Shown in pieces: positions 18,063 through 27,927 of a stretch of 64,000 bases of DNA (its first letter is position 1; each line of letters starts with the position of its first letter). A program made the position numbers and the translations under genes. The stretch covers positions 1-64,000 of the forward strand of contig JANQPN010000080.1 in assembly GCA_028289455.1 (NCBI GenBank), given 5' to 3'. The notes below the pieces were generated by a model, which was not told where the DNA came from, did not search any database, and was given only the letters and a program-made list of their open reading frames with translations. This DNA is from Wenzhouxiangellaceae bacterium (GTDB lineage: Bacteria > Pseudomonadota > Gammaproteobacteria > Xanthomonadales > Wenzhouxiangellaceae).

Positions 18063-19550
18063 TCAGGATTTGGATTCGAAACCATCCGTTAGGAGTGTTT
18101 CGCCGTTATTACGCAGAATGATGATTTCATTGGCCAGTTCATCCAACAGTGCCAGATCCAATGAACCGTCATTATCAATATCCATAAACAGAGAACATGA
18201 GGCTGCCGCAGGTGCATCAAACTCATTATGAAAAACAAAACTGCCATTGATGTTTTCAAATAAAGCCCAGTCACCACCGAAACTGGCCAGCATCCAGTCC
18301 AGATCGCCATCTCCGTCCAAATCCCCCAAGTCTGTCGCCAGTGCGGTTGGGTCGACACTAAAAATATCCGGGGCACCCAACTGTCCAGTGCCGTCTCCCA
18401 GCAGCACTGCGCCATTGTCTGCACCACCATTGGCCTGGACTACATCTATATGGCCATCATTGTTCACATCGCCCAGCACCATCATCCAGGCCGTACCGCC
18501 GCTGCTTTGACTTTCAATCTGGGTAAAACCTGACTGGCCATCACCTGCATAAACCCAAATCGAAGGAGTGGTAGTGCCTCCGGCCACCAGATCCATAATC
18601 CCGTCGTTGTTCATATCGCCGGCTGCCAGTGACCATTCCCCGCCATTGGTACCAAAATTGTCTATCACCGAGAAAACACCACTGCCGTTATTTTCCAACA
18701 GGGAGATGGTCCCGGTATTGCGATTGGCGGTGGCGGCATCCAGGTCCCCGTCTCCATCTATATCCAACACCGTAATTCCCCTCGGTAGCCCGTTGACCAT
18801 TATCTCCTGCTGGGGACCAAAACTGCCGTCGCCATTGCCCAGCAGTATTGATGCCGTGCTGCCGGTAGTATTGGCCACTGCGATATCCATGTGCCCGTCC
18901 CGATTGAAGTCCCCTACTTCTGATGGACTGGGCACGCTGCCGGTACCAGATGTGGGCGTGGCAAAATCATCGAACAGGCCGCTACCATCTGCACGATTTC
19001 GGAAAAACCTGAGATCGTTGGTATCTTCATTAACCGAGGTAATATCAAGGAAACCGTCCTCATCCAGGTCTGTGGCAATTCCACCGTAAGGCCGGCTGGG
19101 GGTTCCGGTTTCCATTCGGTCAATTTCTTCAAACACCAGGCCAGCGGGTGAACTGCGTACCCAGAACTGGAAACTGTAACCGGCATCACGCAGCAGCGTA
19201 CCATCCTGCCCCATTAGCTGATTGGACAAAATCACTGTTACCTGCTCACCGGCAGAAAATGGTCGTGCTGGAGTCAGCACCACAGTCTGGTTACCGTTTT
19301 CGAAACTGAAAACACCACTGACCACACCACTCCAGCGGGCATATGCCCAGAACGAAGCGTCGGTTACCGAGTTGATATCAACAGCCCGGTCAAACTCAAC
19401 CGCAATTGCACTGTCGTCTGGTGCTGAGACAAAATTTGCTGCTGGCTGGACACTCGAGACATTCATAGTCTGAGCCAACCCATAACACGGTAGCAGCATA
19501 CACAAGTAAACCGGTATGAATTTATACTGTTTTGATATCCTATCGAACAT
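18063..19550 (-). CDS. secreted Ig-like/VCBS repeat protein, DGFE tail
   Basis: A 495-residue protein. The ATG at 19550 has AGAGG 5 bases upstream; a GTG two codons earlier is the alternative. A signal peptide ends near YGLAQ (residue 27). Residues about 30-135 resemble a bacterial Ig-like (SbsA-type) domain, with VEFDRAVD and YSFQFWV. The rest holds seven calcium-loop motifs of the type D-[LFIVM]-[DN]-x-D-G-x-[LIM]-D, typical of VCBS/FG-GAP propellers. The C-terminus is NGETLLTDGFESKS, so the shared DGFE motif lies four residues before the end. It is likely secreted or surface-displayed. The gene stands alone, and its closest relative here is the protein at 9763-11496. Confidence 0.88.
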   Translation of the reverse strand: MFDRISKQYKFIPVYLCMLLPCYGLAQTMNVSSVQPAANFVSAPDDSAIAVEFDRAVDINSVTDASFWAYARWSGVVSGVFSFENGNQTVVLTPARPFSAGEQVTVILSNQLMGQDGTLLRDAGYSFQFWVRSSPAGLVFEEIDRMETGTPSRPYGGIATDLDEDGFLDITSVNEDTNDLRFFRNRADGSGLFDDFATPTSGTGSVPSPSEVGDFNRDGHMDIAVANTTGSTASILLGNGDGSFGPQQEIMVNGLPRGITVLDIDGDGDLDAATANRNTGTISLLENNGSGVFSVIDNFGTNGGEWSLAAGDMNNDGIMDLVAGGTTTPSIWVYAGDGQSGFTQIESQSSGGTAWMMVLGDVNNDGHIDVVQANGGADNGAVLLGDGTGQLGAPDIFSVDPTALATDLGDLDGDGDLDWMLASFGGDWALFENINGSFVFHNEFDAPAAASCSLFMDIDNDGSLDLALLDELANEIIILRNNGETLLTDGFESKS

Positions 19551-19640
19551 AATCACCTCTGCATTTTGAAACAGGCTACCAGCTTTGAATCAAAGTCATG
19601 TTTATAGCCAGTCATTTTCCTGAGCACGGTTATTATTTAC

Positions 19641-19658
19641 ATCTTCCACACGGAAGAT
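19641..19658. terminator. hairpin between the phyH-like and VCBS genes
   Basis: ATCTTCC (19641-19647) and GGAAGAT (19652-19658) form a perfect stem with a 4-base loop, 15 bases past the stop codon of the upstream gene on the minus strand. There is only a mixed A/T stretch after it rather than a T run, so a terminator role is uncertain. Confidence 0.4.
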
Positions 19659-19672
19659 TGAACTCTGCTTAA

Positions 19673-20461
19673 CTATAGGCCGCCGGTTGCTATCTGCCTG
19701 GCCAGTTTATACCAGCTGTTATCACCGATTTCCTGCATTTCCTGATCTGTGGGAAGCACGCCCGGATCCGGGCTGCCTGCCAGCAGGTCATGCTGTTTCC
19801 CGATGCACAGATCAAGCGCTTTACGGGTATTATTGAGTGCGTAATTTCCACGGTGCAGCATATTGGCGCTGAATACTATGATATCCCCAGGATTCAAATG
19901 CATAAGCTCTGCCCCTGGCAACTGTTCACTATTTATATGACCCTGATATTGCATTCTTACTTTATATTCCAGATCAGTATCCCAGCGCTTATGCGTACCC
20001 GGTACCAGCTCCAGGCCGGTTTCTTCAATCAGCGGTATTCGAACATGCAGACTGAGCATTTTGACCAGCGCTTTTTTCTGAGTTGCCTCATCGAACTGGT
20101 TGTACTGAATGTCGCGGTGCCAGTATGGAAGGAAGGTGTCACTACGAGGATTAAAAAACAGCTGGGAATTATGAAAATAGATTCCCGCCCCAAAAATATT
20201 CTCAATAAATTCCTGTAACTTCGGAAGCGCTATAGCCTTAAAGAAAGCCACCCTTTCAGCAGGATTATTCTTGAAGAAAGTCCTGCTGGTTAAGCCATGC
20301 ATGTTTATCAGGTCGTATTCAACCACATTGGCTTCATTCTCCAAAAGCCACTGCTGATAAATTCGATCAACTGATTGCGCTAACACTGATATCTCTGCAG
20401 TTGTAAAAAACTGGCGTGCAATTACATATCCCGATTTATTGTAGGTATTACGGTTATTCAT
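19673..20461 (-). CDS. phytanoyl-CoA dioxygenase family protein (PhyH)
   Basis: A 262-residue cytoplasmic protein of the iron(II)/2-oxoglutarate-dependent oxygenase superfamily. The iron site is visible as His115-x-Asp117 (YWHRDIQY) with the distal His203 (MLHRGNY), and Arg213 is placed to bind 2-oxoglutarate. The motif VPGTHKRW near 153 is also typical of PhyH proteins. Such enzymes hydroxylate small organic substrates; this substrate cannot be read from the sequence. The length fits the family. The gene is divergent from the nucleoside hydrolase gene and has no evident pathway partners nearby. Confidence 0.85.
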   Translation of the reverse strand: MNNRNTYNKSGYVIARQFFTTAEISVLAQSVDRIYQQWLLENEANVVEYDLINMHGLTSRTFFKNNPAERVAFFKAIALPKLQEFIENIFGAGIYFHNSQLFFNPRSDTFLPYWHRDIQYNQFDEATQKKALVKMLSLHVRIPLIEETGLELVPGTHKRWDTDLEYKVRMQYQGHINSEQLPGAELMHLNPGDIIVFSANMLHRGNYALNNTRKALDLCIGKQHDLLAGSPDPGVLPTDQEMQEIGDNSWYKLARQIATGGL

Positions 20462-20628
20462 GAGCTTGCCATCAGCTGGTTATTCTTGAACCGGTCTTCA
20501 TTGAAACTTTATGGCGATCAATACATAGCTTGTCTGAAGTATAAACATATATCTACCCATGCCGAATGACACATGCACCCAGTCGATGCCTGTAGTAAAA
20601 AATAATCAAGAGTCCAGAGAATCAGAAC

Positions 20629-21714
20629 ATGCTGTCAACGGTATTACAGACAGATGTCCAGAAAACAACAGTTTGGGAATTATCCCGGCTGAGAAAATCC
20701 GGCTGGAGCCGTATCTATTTTCTGATTAGCAGTTTACTGCTGATTATCTCCATTGTTGTGCCTACTGTCTCTGCATCCCAATACCAGCAGCCGCAACGAA
20801 TATGGATAGATGCCGACCCCGCCTGCGGGCATTCATTTCTCAGCGATGTGGATGATTGTCTGGCAATCGCAGCAGTATTATCCGCACCGGGTATCAACGT
20901 AGTTGGCATTTCAACCGTTTTCGGCAATGAATCTGTGCATGTCACCGACAGAGTCACTCGAAACCTGGTCCACCGAATGAGCAGTGGTTCTATTGCTGCT
21001 ATGCCTGTTTATAAAGGTGCCCGCTCCCGATGGCCAGAGCCCAGCCAGGCAAGTATCGCCATAGCCCAGGCACTGGAAGCCGGGCCGCTGACAGTGCTGG
21101 CTCTGGGGCCTCTGACCAACCTGTCCATGGCTTTGCATGAACGCCCTGATCTGGCCTCTCGACTGACCAATGTTATTGCGGTGATGGGTAAACGGCCCGG
21201 CCAGATCTTCCGGCCTGCAGAAGGGTCCAGCAGTAACCTGTTGGGCGCCGGCATTGTCTTCAGTGATTTCAACCTGCGTAAAGACCCGGAAGCAGCACAG
21301 CATGTATTAAACAGTCATGTGCCAATGACACTGATTCCATATGAGCTTTCCCGCCAGGTCGAGATCGACAGCGCTGGCCTAAGGCAGCTGGCCGCCGTCA
21401 GTTCAATCGGCTCATGGCTGGCCGGTCAGGCGAAAAAGTGGCTGATGTTCTGGAACGGTGTTATCGGCCGCAATGGCTTTTATCCATTTGACCTGGTTGC
21501 AGCTGCCTACCTGCTGGAACCGCAACAGTTTGTCTGCCACAGGCAACTGGCAGCTGTTGAGCGGGATAAACCCTGGCATAGGATGGGGATAGGTCCGCAA
21601 TCCTTGCTGGTGCTGAATTCTGCAGCCTTTACCGGGCAACCATCCAGCGTGCGCTATTGTTCCAGATTTAGAAACCCGGATTCATTTAATCCGGCAAACC
21701 TTCTATCGTATTAA
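20629..21714 (+). CDS. nucleoside hydrolase (IUNH family), membrane-anchored or exported
   Basis: A 361-residue protein. Residues about 28-48 are hydrophobic (IYFLISSLLLIISIVVPTVSA), a signal peptide or anchor after a 27-residue basic lead. The IUNH calcium-binding motif appears as Asp61-Ala-Asp63-Pro, then a short insertion, then Asp75-Asp76-Cys-Leu-Ala-Ile; in most members the two halves are contiguous (DTDPGxDD). LTVLALGPLTNLSMAL and the late NGVIGRNGFYPFDLVAA segment are also family-like. These enzymes split the N-glycosidic bond of nucleosides. Export suggests use of external nucleosides. The 3' end overlaps the convergent peptidase gene by 29 bases. Confidence 0.82.
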   Translation: MLSTVLQTDVQKTTVWELSRLRKSGWSRIYFLISSLLLIISIVVPTVSASQYQQPQRIWIDADPACGHSFLSDVDDCLAIAAVLSAPGINVVGISTVFGNESVHVTDRVTRNLVHRMSSGSIAAMPVYKGARSRWPEPSQASIAIAQALEAGPLTVLALGPLTNLSMALHERPDLASRLTNVIAVMGKRPGQIFRPAEGSSSNLLGAGIVFSDFNLRKDPEAAQHVLNSHVPMTLIPYELSRQVEIDSAGLRQLAAVSSIGSWLAGQAKKWLMFWNGVIGRNGFYPFDLVAAAYLLEPQQFVCHRQLAAVERDKPWHRMGIGPQSLLVLNSAAFTGQPSSVRYCSRFRNPDSFNPANLLSY

Positions 21715-23725
21715 TCACCTGAATAGTCTCCAGCGCCTGCAGGTACTCAACCACCAATGGCTGGGAAACCGGACCATATGTTGCTGATACCAGATCTCGA
21801 ATTTCTGCTGCAGTCCTTACACCATTGACCAGATTCAATACTTCATAGGCGTATTCACCACCACCGCCCCAAAGCCCCTGATAATCCAATAACCCGGGAC
21901 GCGCTGCATCGTCGGGATAATGAGCGCCGAAGTAGTTATAACCAAATACCCCCATGGGGCCCGTCACTGACGGGTTGCGTTGATAGATCGGACTTTCGGG
22001 CGTGCTGTCAGCACCAGCAGACGAATCGTAGCCCAATAACTGCCCCAGTGCCTCCATATGCTTCGCATGAGCCTGACTGTAACCTGTATCCAGTACCGCA
22101 AAACCTGATACTGATGCAGCCACAGCGTGTTCAAATCGCAATGTCTGACGCAGCAGGTTGACCTGTTCCGTTCCACTGACCTGATGACGTCTGGCATGCA
22201 GCTCAGCAGCCCGGACCAGGCTGCGCTGGCGTATAACCTCGCCGACTGCCGGCAGATCCTCACTATCCATATTGGCTAAAAAAAGCCCACTGGCAGCCGC
22301 AATAAAAGCAACCCGTTTGAGCTTGGTGGCATCAACATTACCCGGCACATCAAAATTGGTATGAATAAAGCGGTCCGGCCAATCATTCATATAGATTGAT
22401 GGTATTGAGAAACTGCCCTCGGCGTAGATCTGGTGATCGCTGCCCATGGTAAAAGGTACTGTTTCAGCACGCAGTGCATCTTTGTCACCTTCATTGGAGA
22501 GCAGCGGCATTTTCGGATTTCCACCATCGGCAAGCTGTGCAGACTGCTGATTGACAAATACAGCAAAGTGCTCGGCTACATCGTTAACAAAACTGGGGAC
22601 GCTGGCCGGCCCGCGTGTTACATGAAAAGTTGCTTTGGTATTCGGGCCGCCGCCGACCATATCCAGATGAATAGCCGCTTTAATCTGTTCAGCGCCTTCA
22701 TCACCCAGGCTGACCAACCGGGTTAGTGTGCCTTCAATTTCCGGCGGCCAGACAAACCGCAGACTGCGTTTGGGTTGGCTGATACTGCCCTCTCTGATCA
22801 GTTTTGCCAGACTGCGGGCAACTTCCAGAATAGTGACACAGCCACTGGCATTGTCATTGGCGCCGGGGCGCTGATGGTCAAGGTGACAACTGTAAACAAT
22901 TTCCTCATCAGGCAGCTCGCTACCGGGAATCAGCGCACTAAGCACCTGATAATCACCGGCGTGCTTACATGCTTCAACACTCGCCTTAAGCCGAACAGTT
23001 TCACCGGCAGCCAGCCGGGCCTGAAAAGCCCGGGCTTCTTTCAGCGACAACATAAATGCAAAACTGGGCGTTTCGGCAAAGGTGCCTAAATGCCCCCAGC
23101 GAACCAGATTTTCATTTTCTTTCCACCAGCCGGTACGCTGATTTTGAGCATAACTGATTAAACCTGCCGCGCCGTATGTATCAACCGCCAGTGGTGCAGG
23201 GGCGCCAGGCTGAGAAGCTACCAGGACCAGTTTCCCCTGCACGTCTTTGCCCTGGTAATCAGCTTCTGATGTACCGTTACCAACATCTACGAGCTCCGCT
23301 TCCACCTGCCCGCTTTCACTGTCCTGTGCCAGCCTTACCGGCATCGTCTCCCAACTGGCAATACGGATCGGGCTGGACGCATTGCTGACGTCCCACAACT
23401 CTGCAAAATCCACATCCCAGGGCGGCCGGGAGCGCTGTGTTCCATAGAAAATTTCGCCATCGGCCGGATAGCGTTCAATGGTTACATCCTGCAGGCCATA
23501 GCTTTCCGCCTGTTCGGCCAGGTGGTGGGCAGCGGCTTCGAAACCGCGCGAGCCGCGCATCCGGTGCTGGGTGGCAACGTATTCCAGATTGCGCTTGGCA
23601 GTCGCGCCGGAAACCTCTTCGGACAGTGCATGCAGCACATCACTATCCAACAACAATTGTTCAGCCTGGGCAGTCAGGCAAAACACACACACCAACACGC
23701 CGGTTTTCAGTCCATGCAGCCGCAT
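21686..23725 (-). CDS. M28 family zinc metallopeptidase, secreted
   Basis: A 679-residue protein with a signal peptide (cleavage near TAQAE, residue 21). A protease-associated-like insert (about 100-260) precedes the M28 catalytic core, where the dizinc ligands can be picked out: the HLDH motif at 281-284, Asp291 in ANDNASG, Glu329/Glu331 in WPPEIEGT, Asp355 in HLDMVGGG and a later GSDHQIY histidine. M28 enzymes are mostly aminopeptidases or carboxypeptidases. About 200 residues after the core form a helical C-terminal extension that is not standard for the family. The gene stands alone. Extracellular or periplasmic protein breakdown is the likely role. Confidence 0.88.
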   Translation of the reverse strand: MRLHGLKTGVLVCVFCLTAQAEQLLLDSDVLHALSEEVSGATAKRNLEYVATQHRMRGSRGFEAAAHHLAEQAESYGLQDVTIERYPADGEIFYGTQRSRPPWDVDFAELWDVSNASSPIRIASWETMPVRLAQDSESGQVEAELVDVGNGTSEADYQGKDVQGKLVLVASQPGAPAPLAVDTYGAAGLISYAQNQRTGWWKENENLVRWGHLGTFAETPSFAFMLSLKEARAFQARLAAGETVRLKASVEACKHAGDYQVLSALIPGSELPDEEIVYSCHLDHQRPGANDNASGCVTILEVARSLAKLIREGSISQPKRSLRFVWPPEIEGTLTRLVSLGDEGAEQIKAAIHLDMVGGGPNTKATFHVTRGPASVPSFVNDVAEHFAVFVNQQSAQLADGGNPKMPLLSNEGDKDALRAETVPFTMGSDHQIYAEGSFSIPSIYMNDWPDRFIHTNFDVPGNVDATKLKRVAFIAAASGLFLANMDSEDLPAVGEVIRQRSLVRAAELHARRHQVSGTEQVNLLRQTLRFEHAVAASVSGFAVLDTGYSQAHAKHMEALGQLLGYDSSAGADSTPESPIYQRNPSVTGPMGVFGYNYFGAHYPDDAARPGLLDYQGLWGGGGEYAYEVLNLVNGVRTAAEIRDLVSATYGPVSQPLVVEYLQALETIQVINTIEGLPD

Positions 23726-23925
23726 TTTTCTGCTCCGCCTATAATTTATCTGGTGCAGACTATAACACTGCTGAGCACCAGTGAAGCATTATGTATAACA
23801 TCGATTTGACCATGATTAACCGGCCGCTTATATCTGGTGATATATGATCAGGCTGATAACATTCTTTTTCGTAATTAAATGCAACTCATGCTATGTGGTA
23901 ACAAGAGAAAACTGGACCTGCAAAA

Positions 23926-24501
23926 ATGAAAACACGCCTATGGAGATTCATACCTGTCGTCACGATGCTATTAACTGTCGCTTCAACATTATCTGCTGAT
24001 GAATCAAAACTGCTTAACAGCAATGCATACACTGACCAATGCACACTAATTGGCTGTTTCAGCGGCACTCACTTTGTTTTCAAAGGTTTCAAGAAGCAAC
24101 CTTATGATCTGGAAATCACCATCGGCGATGACACATTGTCCTGTGAAAATCTGCATTTTGGAAAGCAATACCATGGCACTGGGGTCGGCATAGACGTGAA
24201 CGATACGTTTTGCTCCGCTTCTCATCAATATCTAAACCGGGTCTCTCTATTAACACCACCTCACCAGCCTTCTGACACAGAACCCGATATTTTTCGGATT
24301 ACTTTCGTTTCTCTTTTGCCACCTGACCTTGAGCTGAAAGTATTAGACGGCAAAGAAATTATTTTTCAAAACCTTTTTAAAGAATTGCATTATCAGCTCA
24401 GCTATCCCAATGGCTATCGTTGTGATAATAGAAATCCCTGCATGAATTCAATAATAGAAGTAATTAATCCGGTCAATTTATCCGATGATTTGCGACAGTG
24501 A
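23926..24501 (+). CDS. secreted hypothetical protein, Cys-rich
   Basis: A 191-residue protein with a signal peptide (MKTRLWRF, then a hydrophobic core, cleavage near TLSADE, residue 24). The mature part has six cysteines, including CTLIGC near residue 38, a single Cys near 65, CSA near 90 and a C-terminal pair (CDNRNPC), consistent with disulfides in the periplasm. The repeated pattern of charged and hydrophobic residues suggests a beta-sandwich. I do not recognise the family. There is little ribosome-binding sequence before the ATG. It is convergent with the Asp-box giant, 71 bases away. Confidence 0.6.
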   Translation: MKTRLWRFIPVVTMLLTVASTLSADESKLLNSNAYTDQCTLIGCFSGTHFVFKGFKKQPYDLEITIGDDTLSCENLHFGKQYHGTGVGIDVNDTFCSASHQYLNRVSLLTPPHQPSDTEPDIFRITFVSLLPPDLELKVLDGKEIIFQNLFKELHYQLSYPNGYRCDNRNPCMNSIIEVINPVNLSDDLRQ

Positions 24502-24572
24502 TCATCGAACAATTGGTTGGACAAAAACCAGCTACGCGGTTATTGCAATTACTAATTTCATCACTTAGGCCA

Positions 24573-27500
24573 TTATTCAAACCCATCCACCAGCACCAGA
24601 TCATCAATATCCAGATTAATCACCGATACATCCGGTGGATTCAAGCCATCAAAATCATCATCGTCGCTGACACTTGGCTGGGTAATGATCTGATACGGTG
24701 TATCCGGGTCAATGACATCGTCACTCACACCGGTCACTGTCACAGTCTGCGGCATCAGCGCATTACCCGGAGTGAACGTCAGCATTTCAGGCATCACCGT
24801 GCCCTCGCCTTCATCGGTACTGTTTAAACTGATACTGACATTTTCACTGGGGAAAGCAGTCAGCACAATCGTGAAGCTGTCGGTATCGCCATCTTCCGTG
24901 GTAATCAGCCCACTGGTTGGACTTACCTGAATACCGGCTACCGTTGTATCCGTTACCGTAACAGTGACATCATCCGGATTGATTCCATCGTAATTCATAT
25001 CACCGCTGCTGCTCTCAGCTGTTTGCACCCCACAGGCCTGATTACCTGCCAGCATCAGATCGTCAACGCCGAACACACTCACCATCTGGCTGATCTGCGC
25101 CGGGGTTAGGGTGATGGTAGATTGCAGTACCATGCAGGCACTGCTGGTTGCACTGATATCAACATCCACATCCTGATCCGGAATAGTATCCAGTGATATC
25201 GAAAAAGTATTACTGCCGTTTTCCGGCACATCGATACTCAATGGAGTAACCGTGATACCCGGCACATCGGTATCGATTACCGTAACCGTTACATCAGCGG
25301 CATCCAGGCCATCATATGGCATGTCATTGGACTGTGAAGGCGCTGTCATTACCACACAATCCAGGTCACCATCCAGCAGCAGATCATCAACTGCTTCTAC
25401 CGTGACAGTGGCCTGCGGCATAGCGCCTGTCAGTATGACCATATCAGGTGTAACGCTGCATTCGCTGTTATCGGTAGACAGCATAATCGTCACTGTATCC
25501 AACGGTGGCGTCTGTGCAGTGATGGTAAAAGTATCACTGCCGGCCGGTTCACTGATGCTTAATGTTAAAGGAGCCACCAGAATTCCGGACGTATCATCGT
25601 CCATAACACTGACAGATACATCCGCAGGATCAACCGCCTGATAGTCCATATCAGCACTGGTTGCAGGATCAATCTGGATATCACAGGACTGTGTGCCGTC
25701 GACCACCACATCATCAACTGCGGTCACGGTGATTGTTTCAAAACGTGTTGCCGCATCCAACGCCAGCATGGTCTGATCCAGCATGCACTCACTGCTGGTG
25801 GTATTCAGATTGATCATGACCGGATCGGTAGGGTCGGTATCCAGCCGTACAATAAAACTATCGCTTTCATCCGGTTCGCTCAGACCGATGGTTTGTGGCT
25901 GCACCGTGACACCGGGCCCGGCAAAGGTATAGCTTTGCACACCCAGCCGTTGCATGCCGGCGTGCAGCGTGTTGGTGTCCAGGGTTGAAACCGTCAGCAC
26001 CCTGGCTTCACGTTCGCCAATGGAAGTGATTTCATCGACCAATGGATGCCAGTTGGCGCCGGCATCAGTGCTGACGAATATCCCCTGAACAGAACTCGCA
26101 TACACCGTATTGCCGGATACCGGATTAACCGCCACTGACGAGATAACCAGCGGTATCGGCAAACCGGTATTCATCGGGACCCAGTTGACGCCACCGTCTG
26201 TGCTCTTAAATATCCCCCCATTGGTTGCAGCATACAGCGTGGTCGGCGTTACCGGATTAATAGCCAAATCCAATACTGCCGAAGCCGTAATCCCGCTCTG
26301 AGATGCCGCCCAGCTTGCCCCGCCGTCACTACTTTTGAACAGCACATTTCCAGAGGCAGCCTGTACCACAAACATATTAGCCGGTGTCAGCGGATCTATT
26401 TCAATTTCAATAACTGCATTGGTCGGTAATCCATTGGTTACCTGAGTCCAGTTAGCGGCGCTATCGGTCGTTACATACAATCCGTTTCCTGTACTACCAC
26501 CTACAAATATATGATTGGTTGTCCCGGGCACTATCGCAATATCGCTCACTCTGGAAACTGATAAACCATTATTCATGGCCTGCCAGCTGGCACCACCGTC
26601 GACACTGCGCAAAAAGCCACCGAAGATTCCAACCCCGAGATAGAGCACACCATTGATATCACTGACGATCGCATTCGAATCAGTTGAAGGCGAGTTGTTA
26701 TTACTTCGAAACCAGTTTTCACCACCATCCAGGGTTTTATACAGGCTGTTGGCTGTGGCAGCGTACATGATTTGCGAATTGGTCGGATCAAAAGCAATAT
26801 CCTCGACAATGGTATTGATCAGTCCGTTACTGCGATCTCCCCAGTTTCCGCCACTGTCTGTACTGGCATAAACGCCGGCAGCATTGGCAGTAAAAACTTC
26901 ACCGGCCTGAGTAGCAGAAACGGCGATTTTATTGGTGAAGCTCAGGATATGACCGGAATTACTGATGCTCCAGTTTGCGCCGGCATCAACACTTTTCCAT
27001 ACTTCACTGTCATCGACGGTGTACACCACCATCGGATTCAATGGGTCTACGGCAATATCACGCAAAGCACTAACCAGCAGACCAGTACTGCTGTTCGACC
27101 AGCTGCTGGCACCGTTAGTACTCTTGTAGACGCGGTTGCTTCTCATCGCATACAAGGTACCCGGTGAGGGCGCATCAGGATCCACCGCCAACGCAACCGC
27201 CAAGCCAACCAGTCCGGTATTCGCCAGCGCCCAATTGCTGGCGCTGTCAACCGTCTTGAACACTCCATCCTGCGTTGCTGCATACAATACGTTACTCAGA
27301 TTGGCATCAATGGCAATGTCATATACACGGTTATCGGTAAAACCGTTATTCATCACCAGCCAGCTCTGCCCGCCATTGCTGCTGCGCTGCACCCCACCAA
27401 AACCGCTGATATACAGAATCTGCGGATTGGCCGGGTCGATAATCAGTTCATTGGTGTTGGAACTGGCCAGCAAAAAACTGTTCCAGCTGGCGCCGCCATC

Positions 27501-27857
27501 TGTTGATTTATAAATCCTGCTGATCCCGGCTCCATAAACCGTTTCTGGAGTAACCGGATCAATGGCAACAGCCAGAATAATGGGCAAATTACCATTGGCA
27601 AAAGCCAATCCATTGTTGACAGCAAACCAGTTCTGACCGCCGTCAGTTGTTTTGAATATCCCGTTTTGAGCGGTAGTGGCATAGGCAATTGCTGAATTGA
27701 CCGGATGCAGCGCAATATCCCGGACATCACCACCATTGGGGCCATTGCCAGTCCACAGGTTATTGCCTGCCCATAGTAATTGGGAATGGAATATACAGAA
27801 AAAAAGCAGACAGATACCGCCTAAGCGGCGTACTGCCGGACGCAACGCTCTAATCAT
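24573..27857 (-). CDS. secreted Asp-box propeller plus Calx-beta-like repeats, DGFE tail
   Basis: A 1094-residue protein. I use the ATG at 27857 (GGGG 6 bases upstream) rather than the one five codons earlier. A signal peptide ends near LLWAGNN (residue 27). Residues about 30-620 contain 13 Asp-box (BNR) type motifs such as TTDGGQNW, SVDGGASW and STDAGANW, which form sialidase or Vps10-like propellers. Four tandem repeats of about 105 residues follow, each with a D-x-D-V-x-V-x-x-x-D-like ending, resembling Calx-beta domains. It ends in DDLVLVDGFE. No sialidase catalytic triad is evident, so a binding role is more likely. It is transcribed alone, after the gene at 27928-29118 on the same strand. 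Confidence 0.85.
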   Translation of the reverse strand: MIRALRPAVRRLGGICLLFFCIFHSQLLWAGNNLWTGNGPNGGDVRDIALHPVNSAIAYATTAQNGIFKTTDGGQNWFAVNNGLAFANGNLPIILAVAIDPVTPETVYGAGISRIYKSTDGGASWNSFLLASSNTNELIIDPANPQILYISGFGGVQRSSNGGQSWLVMNNGFTDNRVYDIAIDANLSNVLYAATQDGVFKTVDSASNWALANTGLVGLAVALAVDPDAPSPGTLYAMRSNRVYKSTNGASSWSNSSTGLLVSALRDIAVDPLNPMVVYTVDDSEVWKSVDAGANWSISNSGHILSFTNKIAVSATQAGEVFTANAAGVYASTDSGGNWGDRSNGLINTIVEDIAFDPTNSQIMYAATANSLYKTLDGGENWFRSNNNSPSTDSNAIVSDINGVLYLGVGIFGGFLRSVDGGASWQAMNNGLSVSRVSDIAIVPGTTNHIFVGGSTGNGLYVTTDSAANWTQVTNGLPTNAVIEIEIDPLTPANMFVVQAASGNVLFKSSDGGASWAASQSGITASAVLDLAINPVTPTTLYAATNGGIFKSTDGGVNWVPMNTGLPIPLVISSVAVNPVSGNTVYASSVQGIFVSTDAGANWHPLVDEITSIGEREARVLTVSTLDTNTLHAGMQRLGVQSYTFAGPGVTVQPQTIGLSEPDESDSFIVRLDTDPTDPVMINLNTTSSECMLDQTMLALDAATRFETITVTAVDDVVVDGTQSCDIQIDPATSADMDYQAVDPADVSVSVMDDDTSGILVAPLTLSISEPAGSDTFTITAQTPPLDTVTIMLSTDNSECSVTPDMVILTGAMPQATVTVEAVDDLLLDGDLDCVVMTAPSQSNDMPYDGLDAADVTVTVIDTDVPGITVTPLSIDVPENGSNTFSISLDTIPDQDVDVDISATSSACMVLQSTITLTPAQISQMVSVFGVDDLMLAGNQACGVQTAESSSGDMNYDGINPDDVTVTVTDTTVAGIQVSPTSGLITTEDGDTDSFTIVLTAFPSENVSISLNSTDEGEGTVMPEMLTFTPGNALMPQTVTVTGVSDDVIDPDTPYQIITQPSVSDDDDFDGLNPPDVSVINLDIDDLVLVDGFE

Positions 27858-27927
27858 CTCAACCCCGATCATTATTGTTTTGCTGGACAGTGTAGCCTAA
27901 AACAACATACCGGGTTGATCGTATGAT

